Below are positions 62,500-64,000 of a stretch of 64,000 nucleotides of DNA, piece by piece. The notes under the pieces were generated by a model. The model worked only from the letters and a program-made list of their open reading frames with translations. It was not told where the DNA came from and did not search any database. Position 1 is the stretch's first letter. Each line of letters starts with the position of its first letter. The stretch comes from Salirhabdus salicampi. Lineage in GTDB: Bacteria; Bacillota; Bacilli; Bacillales; Alkalibacillaceae. The stretch spans positions 1-64,000 of the forward strand of contig NZ_JANBWE010000004.1 of NCBI RefSeq assembly GCF_024259515.1. The letters run 5' to 3'. The position numbers and the translations under genes were made by a program.

Positions 62500-62526
62500 G
62501 CTATCTGGAAACAGATAGCCTTTTTT
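62500..62526 (+). terminator. Terminator after flgL
   Basis: GCTATCTG (62500-62507) and CAGATAGC (62512-62519) close a GAAA tetraloop, followed by C and six T. Confidence 0.9.
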
Positions 62527-62554
62527 CTATATAATCCTTAGAAGAAAGTAGTGA

Positions 62555-63115
62555 GTGAATTTGCAGTTTCCACAACTTCGAATGGAATCTAATATGGCCC
62601 AAATTTCAATTGATCAAAAACCACCAATTCAACATATAGAACAACCGAAAGCTGACATTTCGATTGAACAACCCAGGGCTCAGATTAAAATGGAGTCAGG
62701 ACGGGGTAAACTAACGATAGATCAATCAAAAGCATGGCGTGATATGGGCATGTTTTCACCTGTTGAATTTATGGAACAATATGGGCAAAACGGTCTGCAT
62801 TCTGCGCTGGAAGGAGTTGCTCGTCGGGCAATGGAAGGCGATGAGCTAATGAGGATTGAACAAGGTGGAAATCCAATCGCGCAACATGGGGAAACGAATA
62901 GTTATGAACCTCAAAAAGAATATAACATTGGTTGGATCCCTTCTCACTTTGCTGTAAAAACACATTATGAGCCTGGTGAACTTCACATTGATGTACAAGT
63001 TAATAAGCCTATTATTAATGTAAACCCACAAAAGCCAATCCATGACTATACACCGGGAACAGTGAATACGAATATGAAACAATATGCAAGTTTGCAAATC
63101 GATATAGTTACGTAA
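62555..63115 (+). CDS. yviE: YviE-like protein (DUF6470)
   Basis: 186 residues without membrane helix. The N-terminal part has three repeats of a short beta-strand motif around P-x-A-x-I-S-I-x-Q (PPIQHIEQPKADISIEQPRAQIKME region). It lies between flgL and fliW as in B. subtilis. Function unknown. GTG 62555 is given; TTG 62561 is an alternative start (MQFPQL) that looks more like the family, but neither has an ideal ribosome site. Confidence 0.85.
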   Translation: MNLQFPQLRMESNMAQISIDQKPPIQHIEQPKADISIEQPRAQIKMESGRGKLTIDQSKAWRDMGMFSPVEFMEQYGQNGLHSALEGVARRAMEGDELMRIEQGGNPIAQHGETNSYEPQKEYNIGWIPSHFAVKTHYEPGELHIDVQVNKPIINVNPQKPIHDYTPGTVNTNMKQYASLQIDIVT

Positions 63116-63158
63116 TAAGTATTAATTGAAAAATTTTAAAAAAGAAGTGGTGTGAAAT

Positions 63159-63632
63159 ATGAAAATACAAACTGTTTATTTTGATGAAGTCGAAGTGAAC
63201 GAAGACAAAATTATTACATTTCCTTTTGGTCTACCAGGATTCCAGAACGAAAGACAATTTATTGTTATGGATATTCCAGAAAACCCAATGTTTTCTGTAC
63301 TTCAATCCGTAACTAATCCTGATTTGGCTTTTATCATTTCAAGTCCGTATGTAATTGAACATAATTATGAATTCGATCTAGATGAAACGACTGTTCAACA
63401 ATTGGCGATTACAAGTGTTGAGGATGTATCGGTTTTCTCTATCGTAACGATGAAAGAAACATTTGAACAATCAACTATTAATTTACAGGCCCCTGTAATT
63501 GTAAATGTAAAAAACAATATGGGAAAACAAGTTGTGCTAAATGAAAGTCGCTACCATACGAAACATCCAATAACTAGCACAAAAGAAAGCGAGGAGAAGA
63601 CTGATGCTCGTTTTAACAAGGAAAACAGGTGA
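63159..63632 (+). CDS. fliW: Flagellar assembly factor FliW
   Basis: 157 residues, all-beta. Motifs [16 protein letters not shown] and FSIVTMKE are typical. FliW binds flagellin or CsrA: when flagellin is secreted, freed FliW binds CsrA and lifts repression of hag. The gene overlaps csrA by 29 bases. Confidence 0.95.
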   Translation: MKIQTVYFDEVEVNEDKIITFPFGLPGFQNERQFIVMDIPENPMFSVLQSVTNPDLAFIISSPYVIEHNYEFDLDETTVQQLAITSVEDVSVFSIVTMKETFEQSTINLQAPVIVNVKNNMGKQVVLNESRYHTKHPITSTKESEEKTDARFNKENR

Positions 63633-63831
63633 GTCTATTCGTATTGGAGATGACATAGAAGTAAAGATTGTAGACGTAGATGGGGATCAAGTTAAGATAG
63701 GCATCTCAGCACCTAAAAATGTAGATATATACCGTGAAGAAATATATGAACAAATAGAAAGGGAAAATGAGCAGGCTAGCCGTGTAACAAAAGACATACT
63801 TAATTTATTAAAAAATACAAAAAAAGATTAA
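63604..63831 (+). CDS. csrA: Translational regulator CsrA
   Basis: 75 residues, normal length for Bacillus CsrA. The first strands [23 protein letters not shown] and the C-terminal extension (helix binding FliW) are intact, with conserved R in YREEI. Represses translation of hag mRNA, whose leader shows two GGA hairpins. Starts within fliW in another frame. Confidence 0.97.
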   Translation: MLVLTRKTGESIRIGDDIEVKIVDVDGDQVKIGISAPKNVDIYREEIYEQIERENEQASRVTKDILNLLKNTKKD

Positions 63832-63839
63832 AAAAATAT

Positions 63840-63866
63840 TAAAGCTTTAGCAAAATCGTCCGATAT
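63840..63866 (+). promoter_or_regulatory. Sigma-D promoter of hag
   Basis: TAAA (63840-63843), 15-bp spacer, TCCGATAT (63859-63866): one mismatch to TAAA-N15-GCCGATAT. About 100 nt of leader follow. Confidence 0.88.
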
Positions 63867-63922
63867 AATAAATGTAAGAAACAACAAGTCTAAGGGCGGC
63901 CGACTTTAGACAAAAAAATGAA

Positions 63923-63938
63923 GCCACAAGGACGTGGC
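63923..63938 (+). promoter_or_regulatory. CsrA-binding hairpin 1 in the hag leader
   Basis: GCCAC pairs with GTGGC and presents AAGGAC in the loop, the classical CsrA GGA-in-loop arrangement. Confidence 0.8.
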
Positions 63939-63943
63939 AAACG

Positions 63944-63963
63944 AAAATTCAGGGAGGAATTTT
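63944..63963 (+). promoter_or_regulatory. CsrA-binding hairpin 2 overlapping the hag ribosome site
   Basis: AAAATTC pairs with GAATTTT and the loop is AGGGAG, which is the Shine-Dalgarno sequence itself. CsrA binding here would block initiation, as in B. subtilis. Confidence 0.82.
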
Positions 63964-63966
63964 ACA

Positions 63967-64000
63967 ATGCGTATTAATCACAATATTGCAGCACTAAACA
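63967..64000 (+). CDS. hag: Flagellin (Hag), cut by the window end
   Basis: Only the first 11 codons are present: MRINHNIAALN, the universal Bacillus flagellin N-terminus. GGGAGG precedes the ATG. Sigma-D promoter and CsrA hairpins upstream confirm the identity. The rest of the gene lies beyond the window. Confidence 0.95.
   Translation, partial: MRINHNIAALN

Noticed and set aside
1-64000. CRISPR arrays, tRNA/rRNA genes, insertion sequences, prophage or attachment sites
   Set aside because: No regular spaced repeats, clover-leaf anticodon segments, transposase or integrase motifs, or flanking direct repeats were seen.

Overview
The window looks like chromosome from a Bacillaceae (low-GC Gram-positive) bacterium. 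The right end keeps the Bacillus subtilis gene order degS-degU-comFA-comFC-yvyF-flgM-flgN-flgK-flgL-yviE-fliW-csrA-hag. AGGAGG-type ribosome binding sites, GTG and TTG starts, cre-like CcpA sites, sigma-A and sigma-D promoters and candidate ComK boxes all fit that group. I do not name a species. No rRNA, tRNA, CRISPR array, transposase or phage gene was seen.

Positions 1-45,000 are one long carbohydrate-utilisation island. (i) 0.2-11.7 kb: a ROK repressor, a metal-ligand-poor M24-fold protein, a CUT1 sugar ABC importer without its ATPase, a GH2 glycosidase and the Leloir genes galK-galE-galT, together a galactoside import and breakdown unit. (ii) 11.8-13.5 kb: a divergent DMT-type exporter and an XRE-cupin regulator, unrelated to sugars. 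(iii) 13.6-16.0 kb, minus strand: a GH43 lipoprotein, an LPDTA-anchored ConA-like surface protein and a sortase whose start overlaps the stop of that protein. Promoter architecture ties this unit to unit (i). (iv) 16.2-27.3 kb: a membrane-anchored sugar-binding sensor, a YesM-type kinase and a YesN-type regulator, followed by a second CUT1 importer, a Gfo/Idh oxidoreductase, a ROK sugar kinase, FucU and an FGGY kinase. (v) 27.6-36.0 kb: a ribose-type ABC importer, an SDR, a class II aldolase, a rhamnulokinase-like kinase and L-fucose isomerase, with a convergent LacI-type repressor. (vi) 37.4-45.0 kb: a fused aldolase/dehydrogenase (RhaEW type), a DeoR regulator, an AraB-type kinase and LutABC. 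Units (v) and (vi) form a coherent route: deoxyhexose, ketose, ketose-1-phosphate, DHAP plus L-lactaldehyde, L-lactate, pyruvate. A palindromic operator TGTTAYCGRTAACA appears before unit (v), inside the repressor's own promoter and inside the promoter of unit (vi), which suggests one LacI-type regulon. Galactose, arabinose, rhamnose and fucose residues together suggest pectin side chains or arabinogalactan as the natural substrate (inference).

Positions 45.1-53.3 kb are housekeeping: two tandem LytR-CpsA-Psr ligases, a small membrane coiled-coil protein, the YhaO-YhaN (SbcD/SbcC-like) pair and a VanZ-family protein. The 511-bp gap 53,332-53,842 holds the most unusual feature. Two tandem short RNA genes share a 49-nt identical stretch that includes the -10 box, each has its own promoter, and they end in terminators whose stems differ by three compensatory base-pair changes.

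Positions 53.8-64.0 kb hold yvyE, the DegS-DegU system, the ComF DNA-uptake genes behind two AAAA-N5-TTTT boxes, and the late flagellar operon. Sigma-D promoters precede flgM and hag, and the hag leader has two GGA-loop hairpins matching the FliW-CsrA-flagellin homeostasis circuit. The window ends 34 bases into hag.
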